Assembly: GCF_000787575.1 (NCBI RefSeq) | Contig: NW_012236531.1 | Span: forward strand, 705,396-769,395 | Origin: Acytostelium subglobosum LB1 | Taxonomy: Eukaryota > Evosea > Eumycetozoa > Acytosteliales > Acytosteliaceae | Reading direction: 5' to 3' | Length of the DNA: 64,000 bases | In this document: piece after piece, positions 22,339 through 32,603 of the stretch | How the letters are laid out: every line of letters starts with the position of its first letter | Numbering within the stretch: the stretch's first letter is position 1 | Notes under the pieces: model-generated | Told to the model about the DNA's origin: nothing | The model's database searches: none | Seen by the model: the letters and a program-made list of their open reading frames with translations, nothing else | Translations under genes and position numbers: made by a program

Positions 22339-22903
22339 ATGCGGTACAACTTAATTATAATCATCATAGTGCTTTTGACAACCGTCTTTGGATCAAGTAC
22401 CATTCAACAACATTTGGTTGACGATGAGACCCATGAAGTCTGGAGTAGGAGAGAGAGTATGGAGAGTCCAGGAATAATCATTAGGGATGGTATTGGAATC
22501 AATATATTTGAACCAATGTCAAAAGATGCAAAGTTGAAGGTTAAAGTCGTCAACATTGGAACCATGAAAGCACAATACTACTTATTTGTGGATGGGTGCT
22601 CCTCTTCCAACAAGGATGACAACGTCAGTCCTGTTCTTGCCAAGACATTCAATATTGGACAAAAGGAGATGAAAGAAGTTACANTTCGATATAATAACTA
22701 GGAGCCCCTATGAATCACAGTACCAATGCAACGTTAGTCTGATTGGAAGTTATGGAACTTTGTTTGACTTTGTGGTCGTCCATTTTCAGACCAAAGAAAC
22801 GAAGATCAGACACAACATCGACCCGTACGTGCCTCCACACAACATCGCTCTCTCCTCCAGGTGCCACGATGTCTGTTCATCCAAATTGTATCCCATCCAT
22901 TAG
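22339..22903 (+). CDS. small secreted protein resembling HAP2/GCS1 domain III
   Basis: About 187 residues. Residues 2-18 are a signal peptide (RYNLIIIIIVLLTTVFG). The mature part contains KVKVVNIGTMKAQYYLFVDG, a Cys pair, VSPVLAKTFNIGQKEMKEVTF and YQCNVSLIGSYGTLFDFVVV. This is the immunoglobulin-like beta-sandwich pattern of the C-terminal ectodomain of the gamete fusogen HAP2/GCS1 and related dictyostelid proteins (inference, moderate). The rest of HAP2 and its membrane span are absent, so a soluble stand-alone domain is likely. The sequence has an ambiguous base (n) at 22684; if it is a spurious extra base, the frame runs to TAG at 22903. If it is counted, the frame would close at about 22701. 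Confidence 0.6.
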
Positions 22904-23665
22904 ATTGTTTGATTGATAGACTGACTGATATACATAAAATATGTATACCTTTAGCTTTCTCCTCTGTATAATGTATGAGCAGTGTAGAGAGAATGCTCTC
23001 TCATACATGATGTTATTCTTTAAGATATATCTCTCATTGATTTTGGTATTCTTGGTTATCAGAATCAAGCGATGTCTATTCTAAAGGATGTTCCTGTAGC
23101 TGTTGACATGTTATAAGTCAAGAACTGAGTTATTCAACTTCCACAATGACAGATAATAATACAATTAAAGTGATTATGTGATTGGAAAGAGTTTAAGTTC
23201 AGTGATCAAGTGTCATGAGTTTTGATGTGGTCTTCATCACGTGTGTGGGTGGCGTGAAGGCGGAGGCCTTCAATTCTCATTCCAATCGCTTCGCGATTTC
23301 CATTCTTCACTCAATACCTCCTTATTAATATATTTATTATTTTTATTGAATAGAGAAATAGAGATAGAATGATAAAAAAAAGAATTATAAAAAGAATCAT
23401 TAACTAACAATAAGTGGGAGTACTGAGGATAGGGGTGTGTTTATTTGGAAATTTGTAAGCGAGTTATTATTTGTAGTGTATGTCGGTATATGATCTATTT
23501 CTTCAATTATTCTCACCAATCCAGACACCCTCCAACACTAGCCCGGTGTTTCTTCTCGATTTGTTGTTGATGCCACTGTTGTAGGATGATTTTTACCTAC
23601 TTCTTCAAGATATTGGTGATATATGTATTAGAGTTACAATAGAGAGAATATAAATAATTATCAAA
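22904..23665. other. intergenic region, no gene recognised
   Basis: AT-rich sequence without a coding signal. A short imperfect palindrome, GAGAGAATGCTCTCTC, is at about 22988-23003. Neither strand gives a believable spliced gene until the ATG at 23666. Confidence 0.4.
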
Positions 23666-24144
23666 ATGGAAGATTTAGTCAAATCTGAATTTTCTACCCA
23701 AATAGTTCCTACTTTAAGGTATGAGTACATCTAAAAATCACCATTAGTAACCTAATTATTAACCAATAATATATTAATTTTATTATCTTCAAAAGGGAAT
23801 TCTTAATATTCATTGATAATACCTTTTGTAATGGAAATCCAGACCAGGAATCGTTTAGTATTATAAAAGGAAAGGCAGATTCTCTAGCAAATCAAATTGT
23901 TAGTTTTTGTGGGAAACCATCACATGAGAGATTTCCCTATGCGCTAAAGATTTCTGGAGTTCTAAGGTGAGCTGTCTGAAGAAATTACAAATTAAATTAT
24001 TCTAATCTTAATTTTAACATATTTAGATCTTCAACAAATGGATTAATAGCTTTTATGGATATGGCTATTCGTGATGGATATTCTGAAGATATTGCTAGTG
24101 GTATTGAAGTGACAATCAAAGTCATGTCTCAGTCATTAGAGTAA
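23666..24144 (+). CDS. unknown 113-residue protein, three exons
   Basis: Three short exons, 23666-23718, 23796-23966 and 24027-24144, fit exactly. The donors are GGTATGAG and GGTGAGCT, the acceptors AAAAG and TTTAG, and both splices interrupt an Arg codon after AG. The product begins MEDLVKSEFSTQIVPTLREF and ends SGIEVTIKVMSQSLE. It is mostly helical, with two Cys and no signal peptide, membrane span or known motif. The introns are short (77 and 60 bases) and AT-rich, without the (ATCA)n filler common elsewhere in this window. Not recognised. It lies directly left of the virus-like element and could be a host gene or cargo of a neighbouring mobile element; its coding composition is more AT-rich than the host genes around it. 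Confidence 0.6.
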
Positions 24145-24431
24145 ATCAAGGGGTGGGATTCAGAAAAAACAATAAAGTATTCCAAACCGCTTGTGATTAT
24201 ATTAATGGAATCAGAAGAAAGTTGGTAAAGATTGGTCGTAAGAGGTAATAAGAAGTACTTTTATTATTCAGATATTTTTAATAAGAGGCCGACCTCCTCA
24301 CTGTATAAATATTTATACAATAAATTGGATTATGATGACAGTTAATTGTATTTAAGAACTAGTAATAGAAGAAATTTGATGATCCATGATAAAATATATA
24401 ATAATTAAAATAATATAGTAATATAATATAA

Positions 24432-24614
24432 ATGAGTTCATTCAAGATCAAATACCAATCTGATCCGGAGTTCCGAGAGAAACACAAAGCCTATCTTCGT
24501 CAAAAAGTCCTGTGTGAGTGTGGCTTCCCAATTGGGATAACAAACATCCATCGCCACAGACAAGGCAACATTCACAAACAGTTGATGGAGCAACAAACAA
24601 ATAATAATATATAA
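24432..24614 (+). CDS. Polinton part: small zinc-finger-like protein
   Basis: 60 residues. Seen: CECGFPIGITNIHRHRQGNIH, a C-x-C...H-x3-H arrangement that could bind one zinc. Proteins of this size and pattern recur in virophages, Polintons and giant viruses. Located at the left end of the element, just ahead of the polymerase on the same strand. Role unknown, perhaps nucleic-acid binding. Confidence 0.5.
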   Translation: MSSFKIKYQSDPEFREKHKAYLRQKVLCECGFPIGITNIHRHRQGNIHKQLMEQQTNNNI

Positions 24615-24642
24615 TTAATTTATCAATTAGATATATATAACA

Positions 24643-26331
24643 ATGGATCGCAACAGACTCAACAGCATCGGCTTCAAACAATACAGATACAATGGCAACT
24701 ACACGCGTGAGCATATTGCCAACATCGCTCAGAGATACAGCAACGCCTTCTACAACAAGGGTGCCAATCCAAACACTAGAGTCGAAGTCGTCCTGAGATA
24801 TCCAGGCAATCAGTTCAGATCAGGTAGATTCACAAAGGTAGGTGAGCGTATTGACATGTTCCATCCTCATGACTATGACGGTGCTCCAATCGATGAGCCT
24901 GACACATTCCAATCATTCAGCATATTCGTACAGAAGGCCAATCCCAAAGCAGGTGGATGCAGCAGTGAATGGAATAACTGTCTCTATCACTGCATCAAGC
25001 AATGCTACCCAGACATTGTCAACACTTGCAATGCACCTCTTCGACTGAAGAAGTTCCTCAATCTGGATGCAAAGGACCCTGTCCAAATCAACATGCTCTC
25101 GAGAGTCGAAGACAAGTTCAAGGTGCGTATATATGTGCGAGGTGATCACATCTTCACATCGATTAAGACCTTCCCGAGAGAGATCAGACTCAAGCTAACC
25201 AATGGCCACTACACACTTGACACGACAGACACATACCAACTCAAAGGTGTTGCAATCAAGAAGCAGGATAGAGTGATGAAACCAGTGGCATTCAAATATG
25301 ATGACCAGAACGTTCATCTCTATGATGGAGTGACCCACAGCACAATGAGCATGGATGACTTCATCAAAGAGAAGAGGAGACTCAAGTTCGAATCACAATA
25401 CATGTTTGTCAAGATACTATCAGGCAAGACATTGGAGGAGACACTACAATCATTCATCGCCGATGCTGATGCTCTCAAACAAGGTACGAATGGAATCATC
25501 GACATGTATTACACTGGTCACAACATCAACAAGGCAGCCATCTCACACTTCCTCTCCTACAACAAAGCAGTGTATCCAGAACACATACAGCAGGACGAAG
25601 GCGAGTGGATATCAAAGGCATCATGTGGACCATTGGTTTTTGCAGTCGAAGGTGGCTATATTGGTCCTCTCTACAAGTATGACGTGTGTAAGATGTATGC
25701 GTGTATTCTCAAGAACAGCAACTTCATGGTCCCAATGAAGCGTGGTGAGTTCAAACAATTGACAGACAACGACATGACCCATCCACCATTCGGTATATAT
25801 CGAGCGATCATCAATGGAGAACACCGAGCATTCAAGACTAACAAACACAACTACTACACCAACTATGATCTAGCACTGGCGACAGAACTTGGATTGACGT
25901 ACAACCTCAAGATCGACAACAAGCCAAATGCACTTGTCTATGGTCCAGAGTGTAGGATGTACTCTGTCACGCTGTTTGGTGACTACATCGATCAGGTGCT
26001 CGGCTGGATCAAGGCTGGAGTTCCACGTTCTAAGGAATTATACCAACGACTTTGGGGTGCATTGTCCAAGCGAAATAAGGTCAAGAGATGCATCACAGTC
26101 AATGGTCATGATGAAGTGAGACAGCTCAAGGGTGGCGCAACACTAACAACACGATCATACGATCTCAAACTACCAGAAAACTACTCTATGGATCGGATAA
26201 CACCAACAGTCAATGGACACATCATGGTCAGAGCAGTTGACAATATAGATATGTTCAATACACCATTCGCTCGGTTGATGCCGTTTTTGCTGAGCAGAGG
26301 GCGCAAGATGACCCAATGCGATCCAGGTTGA
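24643..26331 (+). pseudogene. Polinton part: protein-primed family B DNA polymerase
   Basis: The open stretch gives about 560 residues. The N-terminal part has a Cys-rich segment, GGCSSEWNNCLYHCIKQ, like the extra N-domain attached to many virophage and Polinton polymerases. Polymerase motif A is seen as YKYDVCKMYACIL, and a motif-B-like segment as YQRLWGALSKRNK. In its family this enzyme copies the linear element genome from a terminal protein. Treated as part of a broken element. It converges on the protease gene. Confidence 0.75.
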
Positions 26332-28217
26332 TTGGACTTGTCCAGATTCATTATAAACGACATACGGTCCATTGGCTTCAATGTATCTAACTCATCACTG
26401 GCAATCACGCCCTCGAATCCATCCTTATGATATGGCTCCATCAACTTCTCAATCTCATAATCATACAGTCCTTTGTTGTCATCGCGACCATGACCAATCT
26501 GTAACTTCTTATGCAACTGATGTGCCTCGTTGATAATGCTGTCGTGAAGAGTGAACTTGTTCTTCTCCTTCTTGAGCGCCTTGGTCATCTCTTGTTGTAG
26601 TTGTTTGGTACCAAGATCACCATCAAAGTACTGTTGTAACAATGACAACACTGTCGGCTGTGCTGCTGCTGACACAATCTTTAATGATGGTAATGCTTGT
26701 ATCATCCTTGCCTTCTCTGTCTCTGTGAGTATATCCTTCATAATGATTCCACGTTTGTCAATTGGTGTATCCTTCATGTCCTTGATCAGTTGATAGTTGA
26801 GGTTGGCAATCGGTTTGTCTGAAGCTAAATGACTCTGTACACTCGCTGCTACCTTTGGTGAGATTGATTCTGGTACTTTCTTAAGTGACTTGAGACTGGT
26901 TGTTGGCATGACTGGTGTCGATGTGAGTGGAGGTGATGCGTAAGGTGATGACTGCTCCTCTTTGACTTTTGGTATTGGTGATGTTGTTGTTCGCATTGGT
27001 ATCTTGCTCGTTGTCTTTGGCCTCTTGCGCTGTTCCGCTGTCAACATGTCCATGTACCTGTTGGCTCTATTATCATCACCATTCTCCAATGCTTTGTCTG
27101 CCTTGCCCTTGTACTTTGCTGCGAGTGCTGGATCGTATGCCTTGTTGTTAGTGGGCATGGTCTGTCGCTTGGCCTCCTCAGTGAACAGCTTCTCTCGCAA
27201 GTCACTGAACTCCTCTGTCGTTGGGTCCATACCTGTCATCTTCTTCTTGGTATCAATCTCTCTACCGACACTCGCCTTGTGCTCAGCAGGCCAGTTCTTC
27301 TTGAGAGGACTTGCTGGTGTTGATACATCAGCCATTCGTTGTAGACTCTTCTCCTCCATTGTATTGATCCTCTCGACCGCTTCTTTATCTTTTTCAATCT
27401 TGATCTGTGCTTCGAGTTCTCTCTGTTCCTGTTGTGCTTGTAGTAGGTGAATACCAATGTTGATGTCTTCCTTCTCTTTCTCAACCTCTACCTGCTTTTC
27501 ACCTGGCCATATAGGTAGTCGTGCAAGAATCTCCTTCTGACTGTTGAGGACATCAATTTGATGTTGTGTCATTGATCGTTCATACTCAATCTTCTCTTGT
27601 CGACGTTGTTCCTTGGCCTGCAACAACTGCTCTCTGTGTTGTTTGTCCAACTCGAATCGCTGGAGGTCCTCCTGTAGACGTTGATTGAGTGCGCCCTGTA
27701 TGTTCTTGACCATGCCATGTGTCACTCTATTGAGTTCGTTCGCCCGGTCCTGTTGTTCGACATATGCTTGTGGTATATCTTGCTCAATGGGTTCAGGTGC
27801 TGGTCCTTGTATTGCCAAAGGAACGATAGGTGCTGGCAACGCCAACTGTGGTGCTGGCACCTGGATCGCATCAATCTTTGCTCTGGTTTGTTGTTCCAAG
27901 TCCTTTGCATTCTTCAACAGTGCCTCTCTGTAATTGGAGTCCTGTATTGATTTGATGTATGCAGCCTCGTTAGTACTGATAGCTGGACCACTGCTGACTG
28001 GATGAACTGTCTTACCAACTGATCGTGCCTCGGCAATCAACTTCTTGATCAGCTCCAAATCAGACTTGCGTGAGTTGATGTACTTCTTCTGTCCTTTGTT
28101 CCTGATGTATCTCCCTTTGCTGTCACGTCGCAATCGCGCAGGTCTGACCTTCTTGATGTGGACACGTAGCTTGCCCTTGTCTGTTCGCACCTCTAGATGT
28201 ACATTGTGTTTAACCAT
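26181..28217 (-). pseudogene. Polinton part: large coiled-coil protein with adenovirus-type protease region
   Basis: The open stretch gives about 678 residues on the minus strand. A basic N-terminus (RLRRDSKGRYIRNKGQKKY) is followed by long Gln/Glu/Arg coiled coils and a Pro/Thr/Ser-rich linker. The C-terminal part has FIMNLDKSNQPGSHWV, the histidine motif of the adenovirus/Ulp1-like cysteine proteases that mature Polinton and virophage capsids. The fusion of a long coiled region to the protease is unusual. Part of a broken element. Confidence 0.6.
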
Positions 28218-28244
28218 GATGTATACATGATAGTTAGACGATTG

Positions 28245-28661
28245 TTAGAATTTGGTAAGCAACTTGTGTTTGAGTATGTCTGATTGTAAGTACCTTGGAC
28301 GTTGTTGTTGATATTGTTGTACAAGATCAGGTTGTGGGATTGGTATTGGTTGTGATGGTCCTGGTATTGGTACCTCTGCTGGCTTTGACATGAACGTTGT
28401 GAACTGTGACATTAAGTCATCGAGCTTCTTCTCTAGTTGCACTGTCTTGTCAGCTTGCGTTGCTTTAGGTGCACGAGGCTTGTATGGTCTGATTGGTTTG
28501 ACGACAGGCGCTGGTTCTGGTGCAGCCACTTGTTCTTTATCTGTATCTTCATCATCTGAATCAAAAATAACATACTCAGACTCTTTCAATGCTTTCTGTT
28601 CTTCTCTCCATTTGGCAAGATTGGCAGCTGATCCAGCGTAACCTTTCTTTGATGATGTCAT
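28245..28661 (-). CDS. Polinton part: small proline-rich coiled protein
   Basis: 138 residues, reads whole. Acidic segment FDSDDEDTDKEQ, a basic/proline stretch RPYKPRAPKA, a short coiled coil and a Pro/Gln tail. No known domain. It lies between the protease and penton genes, divergent from the penton gene with a 22-base gap. Probably a virion or assembly protein (inference from position). Confidence 0.45.
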   Translation of the reverse strand: MTSSKKGYAGSAANLAKWREEQKALKESEYVIFDSDDEDTDKEQVAAPEPAPVVKPIRPYKPRAPKATQADKTVQLEKKLDDLMSQFTTFMSKPAEVPIPGPSQPIPIPQPDLVQQYQQQRPRYLQSDILKHKLLTKF

Positions 28662-28683
28662 TATATATATTTAATTATAATAA

Positions 28684-29478
28684 ATGAGTCTCATAACCCA
28701 CAAGAGGATATTTTATGTCAATTCATTGAACAGATCGAGTGGTACGATCTCGCACTTCACAACTTCACTTGAGACTTATGAGTATGATGAGTTCGATCGT
28801 GTTGCAGTGTTACAAGCATGCATTCCCAAGTCATTCTACACAGTGCCAAGGAATAGAAACACATTCACATTGATAGAGTATGACGTGAGTGCACTAATAA
28901 CTGTGCCTGTTGGCAACTACAGCAGACTGTCTTTACAAGACACGATTACATCGTTACTCAATGCTGCATCGCCAGGAAAGTACACATACTCTATCACATG
29001 GCCAACATCAAAACAACCAAACACAGGCAAGTACACGTTCTTGTGTGAAGACCTATTCCATCATTTAGGCTTTGAACAAGACTCGACAAACTATTTCGTG
29101 GATGGAGCACTTGTTAGCACCAATGTCATTGATCTACAGATCGAGAACATATTGTACATTCATTCAGATCTGTGCAGCAATGGATCAGATGATGTTCTAC
29201 AAGAAGTATGTTCAGCTGGTGTACCTGACTTTGCATATGTCAATTGGACTAATCATAACCTTGAAGCATACTCCAAACAGCTAGTGTCAAAGACAAAGAA
29301 GACATTCTACATCTACTTGACAGACAAGGATGGTGTAGAAATATTCCTCAATGGTGTTGACATGAACCTGACGATCATATTGTTCAGACACAACGACATC
29401 TATGACTTGACAAGACAATACATTAACTACTTGCTGGTCAAAGATCACGAGAGCATTGAAGTCGATAGAAATATATAA
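28684..29478 (+). CDS. Polinton part: penton (minor capsid) protein
   Basis: 264 residues, reads whole. The N-terminal pattern (FYVNSLNRSSGTISHFTT, VAVLQACIPKSFYTVPRN) is that of the single-jelly-roll penton base of Polintons and virophages. It lies directly before the major capsid gene, as usual in the family, and forms the vertex capsomers there. Confidence 0.7.
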   Translation: MSLITHKRIFYVNSLNRSSGTISHFTTSLETYEYDEFDRVAVLQACIPKSFYTVPRNRNTFTLIEYDVSALITVPVGNYSRLSLQDTITSLLNAASPGKYTYSITWPTSKQPNTGKYTFLCEDLFHHLGFEQDSTNYFVDGALVSTNVIDLQIENILYIHSDLCSNGSDDVLQEVCSAGVPDFAYVNWTNHNLEAYSKQLVSKTKKTFYIYLTDKDGVEIFLNGVDMNLTIILFRHNDIYDLTRQYINYLLVKDHESIEVDRNI

Positions 29479-29495
29479 TCGGTTAATATATACAT

Positions 29496-30884
29496 ATGGA
29501 GAACGTAGTATCGAAAGAACTTGACTATACACCTTTGCTAGTTGCAGAACCAGAGTACGAATACACAAGACTGTTTCCTCAGTCAGGAACAACTCAAACA
29601 ACTGTCTATGCAGGTGGCAATGATACAATCTTTGAGATTCCACCTTCCAAAGCATACAACTTGTCTAGATCATTCTTTAGGTTCATATTCAACTTACCTG
29701 GTATAGCTAACAAGAATCAGTTGATGTTTGCTGACTTTTGTCCATTCTTTAGACAGATTCAGGTGTTCACAAGAGGAGGACTGTATCTGATGGATCATAC
29801 CAACTTCCATTTGCACGCAAAGATGGTTACAATGAGGAACAAACCATTGGTTGAAACAGAGAATACATTTGCCAGTTACACTGCAGGTGATGATCAATAC
29901 ATTATACCGTGTGTGTCATCACAATCGCCAATTGCTTATCGAGGTGACTTAATCTACAATCCAAACAGTCTGGGACAAGAAGGAGTTGTGCCTCAGACTG
30001 AGGTAAGATATTTTATCACTGCATCCCAAGCTGCCAATGTAACAGTGACAATACCATTCAATGAACTTTACGAGTCTGTTCTTTCAGTTGACAAAGACAT
30101 TATGTTGAATGAGACACTATTGGTTAGATTCGTTTGGTCTGAGTTGTCCAACATTGCTTTCGCTGCTGATCCACCTGGAGCTCTTCCAGATCCATCACCA
30201 GCCATTCAACCTAACCCATTCCCCAATCCAACAACAGGTCCAGCTCCCATCCCAGCACCAGCAAATTTCAATATTACTGATATGGCTATCTACCTTGCTG
30301 TTGAGAAGAACTTGGCAATTGTAAATGAATTACAATCAAAGATTCAAAGTCCAGAAGGATTTTCATTTATGATTCCATACTGTTATTCTTACCAAGCATC
30401 TTTAACTGGACAAAATCAATCAGTAACCCTGCGTGTAAATAGGCAGAATGGAATGACATTGGAAAGGATCTATCACAGTCTATTCCTTACAGCAACGGCT
30501 ATCAACACTGCAATTTACAACAACAACTGGCGTGCAACCAATCTTGACCACTATTACACTAACCTCAATAACAACAGGCTAATGCAATATGACTACTATT
30601 TGTTGCCAAATGATGATTACATGGCTTTACGATGGATCCTCAAGGATTCTACAATATTAAATCCACAAATTAGTAAAAGGAACTGGTGTTGGATTGAGGA
30701 GTTTGGTGATGGAACTTCTAACTTTAATAAGGACAATGCAATCACTGGTATTGATCTGAACCTTGGAGAACAGAAGTGGGACTTTGTTGGATTCCTCAGT
30801 GCAGCAACCAATTTGACACATCAGAGTACAGTTGTTTGTAAACGTAAGATGGTTATTACTCCCAATGGTATTGTCCTTGTCTAA
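29496..30884 (+). CDS. Polinton part: double-jelly-roll major capsid protein
   Basis: 462 residues, reads whole. Seen: FRFIFNLPG, FADFCPFFRQIQVFTRGG and LTHQSTVVCKRKMVITPNG. The length, the order after penton and before ATPase, and the two beta-rich halves joined by a Pro-rich loop (about residues 225-250) fit the Polinton/virophage major capsid. Trimers of such proteins build the icosahedral shell. Confidence 0.75.
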   Translation: MENVVSKELDYTPLLVAEPEYEYTRLFPQSGTTQTTVYAGGNDTIFEIPPSKAYNLSRSFFRFIFNLPGIANKNQLMFADFCPFFRQIQVFTRGGLYLMDHTNFHLHAKMVTMRNKPLVETENTFASYTAGDDQYIIPCVSSQSPIAYRGDLIYNPNSLGQEGVVPQTEVRYFITASQAANVTVTIPFNELYESVLSVDKDIMLNETLLVRFVWSELSNIAFAADPPGALPDPSPAIQPNPFPNPTTGPAPIPAPANFNITDMAIYLAVEKNLAIVNELQSKIQSPEGFSFMIPYCYSYQASLTGQNQSVTLRVNRQNGMTLERIYHSLFLTATAINTAIYNNNWRATNLDHYYTNLNNNRLMQYDYYLLPNDDYMALRWILKDSTILNPQISKRNWCWIEEFGDGTSNFNKDNAITGIDLNLGEQKWDFVGFLSAATNLTHQSTVVCKRKMVITPNGIVLV

Positions 30885-30913
30885 TATTATTTATTAATAA
30901 ATACATAATATAA

Positions 30914-31306
30914 ATGGGTTACTCTAAATCAATGTGCGTAAAGACGGTGTTTGTTAATTTAATTCTACCTGGAACTCAAGGTGATCCACCAGAAGGTGGA
31001 GACGGTAAGGTATTGGTACCAATTAATATTGATTTTGTTCCGGATCTAATAATTTTAAAATCCTATGCTTATATATTTAATGCACCTGGAGATAATATTG
31101 CTGTAATTAGAACCAATCTTATTCCTGACAATATTATGTTTTGTTCAACTGAACAAGTCAACTTCATGGCACCCAATTACAAATACATAAATAAGAGTGA
31201 GAGGTTCATTCAAGGTTCATATTATTTTGAATGTGTTGATCATAAAGGAAACAGGATGGTTAACAATGTACCTGTAACATTTGCTTTGGAGTTTGTAAAG
31301 TATTAA
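30914..31306 (+). CDS. Polinton part: small beta-rich protein of unknown role
   Basis: 130 residues, reads whole. Beta-strand-rich (VPDLIILKSYAYIFNAPG; FIQGSYYFECVDH), reminiscent of small single-jelly-roll virion proteins, but not recognised. Same strand as the capsid and ATPase genes, with spacings of 29 and 4 bases, so probably co-expressed with them. Confidence 0.5.
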   Translation: MGYSKSMCVKTVFVNLILPGTQGDPPEGGDGKVLVPINIDFVPDLIILKSYAYIFNAPGDNIAVIRTNLIPDNIMFCSTEQVNFMAPNYKYINKSERFIQGSYYFECVDHKGNRMVNNVPVTFALEFVKY

Positions 31307-31310
31307 TATA

Positions 31311-32177
31311 ATGATATCACTCAAGACAATCAATAATGTGGAGGTGGAGCCAATCAAACTACCAAAGAAACCAAAGTTGATCAAAGGTTCGAAATTGTTT
31401 GATCAAGTGAGTGCCAACATATTAATAACAGCTCCTAAGAATAGTGGCAAGACTGTTACAATCAAGAAGATTATTGATGATTGTACTGGTGAGAATACCA
31501 AGGTAATCATATTTTGTGCAACGGTTAATAATGATGCTGCATGGTTGGCAATTCAAGCTGAAATGACAAAAAGAGGAATACCATTCCAGACATTTGTAAG
31601 CATCAAGGATGGAAAAGTGAATTACTTGGATGCATTGATCAATTCTTTACAAGGTCCTCAAGCACCAATTGCATCAATAGGTGTTCCAAAAGCGACACCA
31701 TTAAGGCCTGTTGGTATGCCAATGATCAAGACAACATTGATCGGTCCATCATCTGTTCCACTTGGTACAGATACTTCATTTGATGAGCCACAAGGACCAC
31801 CAAAGAAACCCAAAGCGGTTGCTCCAGAATATATTATTATATTTGATGACTTGTCCAATGAGTTGAAAGACCCATCTATACCCCGGTTGATGAAGATTCA
31901 TCGACATTTCAGGAGCAAGATCATCATCAGTACACAATCATGGAAAGACACTGCAAGGTCAATAAGGACAGGCAATTTAGATTATGTGTTGTTGTTTAAG
32001 AACTTGAGTGATGACACATTGAAGACAATATACAATGAGTTGTCTTTAACAATGCCACTTAAGAAGTTTGTTGACATGTATAACACAGCCACTAGGGAGA
32101 TGTATCACTTCTTGTATATATCCAGGAATGGAAATGATTTTAGACAAGACTTCAATCAACAATTTATTCTCAATTAA
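31311..32177 (+). CDS. Polinton part: FtsK/A32-type DNA-packaging ATPase
   Basis: 288 residues, reads whole. Walker A APKNSGKTVTIKK near residue 40, Walker B YIIIFDDLSNE near residue 180, and a downstream sensor-like STQSW. In Polintons and virophages this ATPase pumps the genome into the capsid. A Pro/Gly-rich insertion lies between the Walker motifs. Confidence 0.8.
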   Translation: MISLKTINNVEVEPIKLPKKPKLIKGSKLFDQVSANILITAPKNSGKTVTIKKIIDDCTGENTKVIIFCATVNNDAAWLAIQAEMTKRGIPFQTFVSIKDGKVNYLDALINSLQGPQAPIASIGVPKATPLRPVGMPMIKTTLIGPSSVPLGTDTSFDEPQGPPKKPKAVAPEYIIIFDDLSNELKDPSIPRLMKIHRHFRSKIIISTQSWKDTARSIRTGNLDYVLLFKNLSDDTLKTIYNELSLTMPLKKFVDMYNTATREMYHFLYISRNGNDFRQDFNQQFILN

Positions 32178-32182
32178 TATAC

Positions 32183-32587
32183 ATGTACTGTTCACATCCG
32201 GTTTTACATCATCAGGCGGCAATGATAGACGCATATGGATCAGGTCGACATCATCATCGTGGTGGAATGATTAGTGATTTGCATCATCAACGACATACAA
32301 GTCTTGGAGGACAACCATTGCCATTTGGGCAACACGGGGACGGGTTCTTTGACTGGATCAAGAAAGCACACGCGGCTGTTAAAGAACACAAGCTTATTAG
32401 TAGAGCTGCCAAAGCGTTGGATGTAGCAGGTGTACCATTTGCTGGTACTGCTGGTACTGCTGCAGAGTCACTTGGATATGGAAAGAAACCAAGACGCAAG
32501 AGACAATCTGGAGGTACCTCTTATGGAATTGATGGGGGTGGCAAACGAAAGGCAAAGACAGGAGGCAAACGTAAGACTAAACGATAA
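32183..32587 (+). CDS. Polinton part: basic glycine-rich virion-type protein
   Basis: 134 residues, reads whole. A His/Gly-rich N-terminus, an amphipathic segment FFDWIKKAHAAVKEHKLISR, and a Lys/Arg/Gly tail (GGKRKAKTGGKRKTKR). The layout recalls small virion proteins of Polintons and virophages and the membrane-active or DNA-condensing minor proteins of adenovirus (inference). Confidence 0.5.
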   Translation: MYCSHPVLHHQAAMIDAYGSGRHHHRGGMISDLHHQRHTSLGGQPLPFGQHGDGFFDWIKKAHAAVKEHKLISRAAKALDVAGVPFAGTAGTAAESLGYGKKPRRKRQSGGTSYGIDGGGKRKAKTGGKRKTKR

Positions 32588-32603
32588 ATGAGATTGATTA
32601 ATA

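Noticed and set aside
24145-24431. Search for terminal inverted repeats of the virus-like element
   Set aside because: No convincing match to the right-end sequence at 34620-34790 could be found by eye, so no terminal repeat is reported.
30485-30495. CCTTACAGCAA, identical to the conserved motif of dictyostelid class I small RNAs
   Set aside because: It lies inside the capsid reading frame (coding LTAT) and has no flanking stem or upstream element; chance match.
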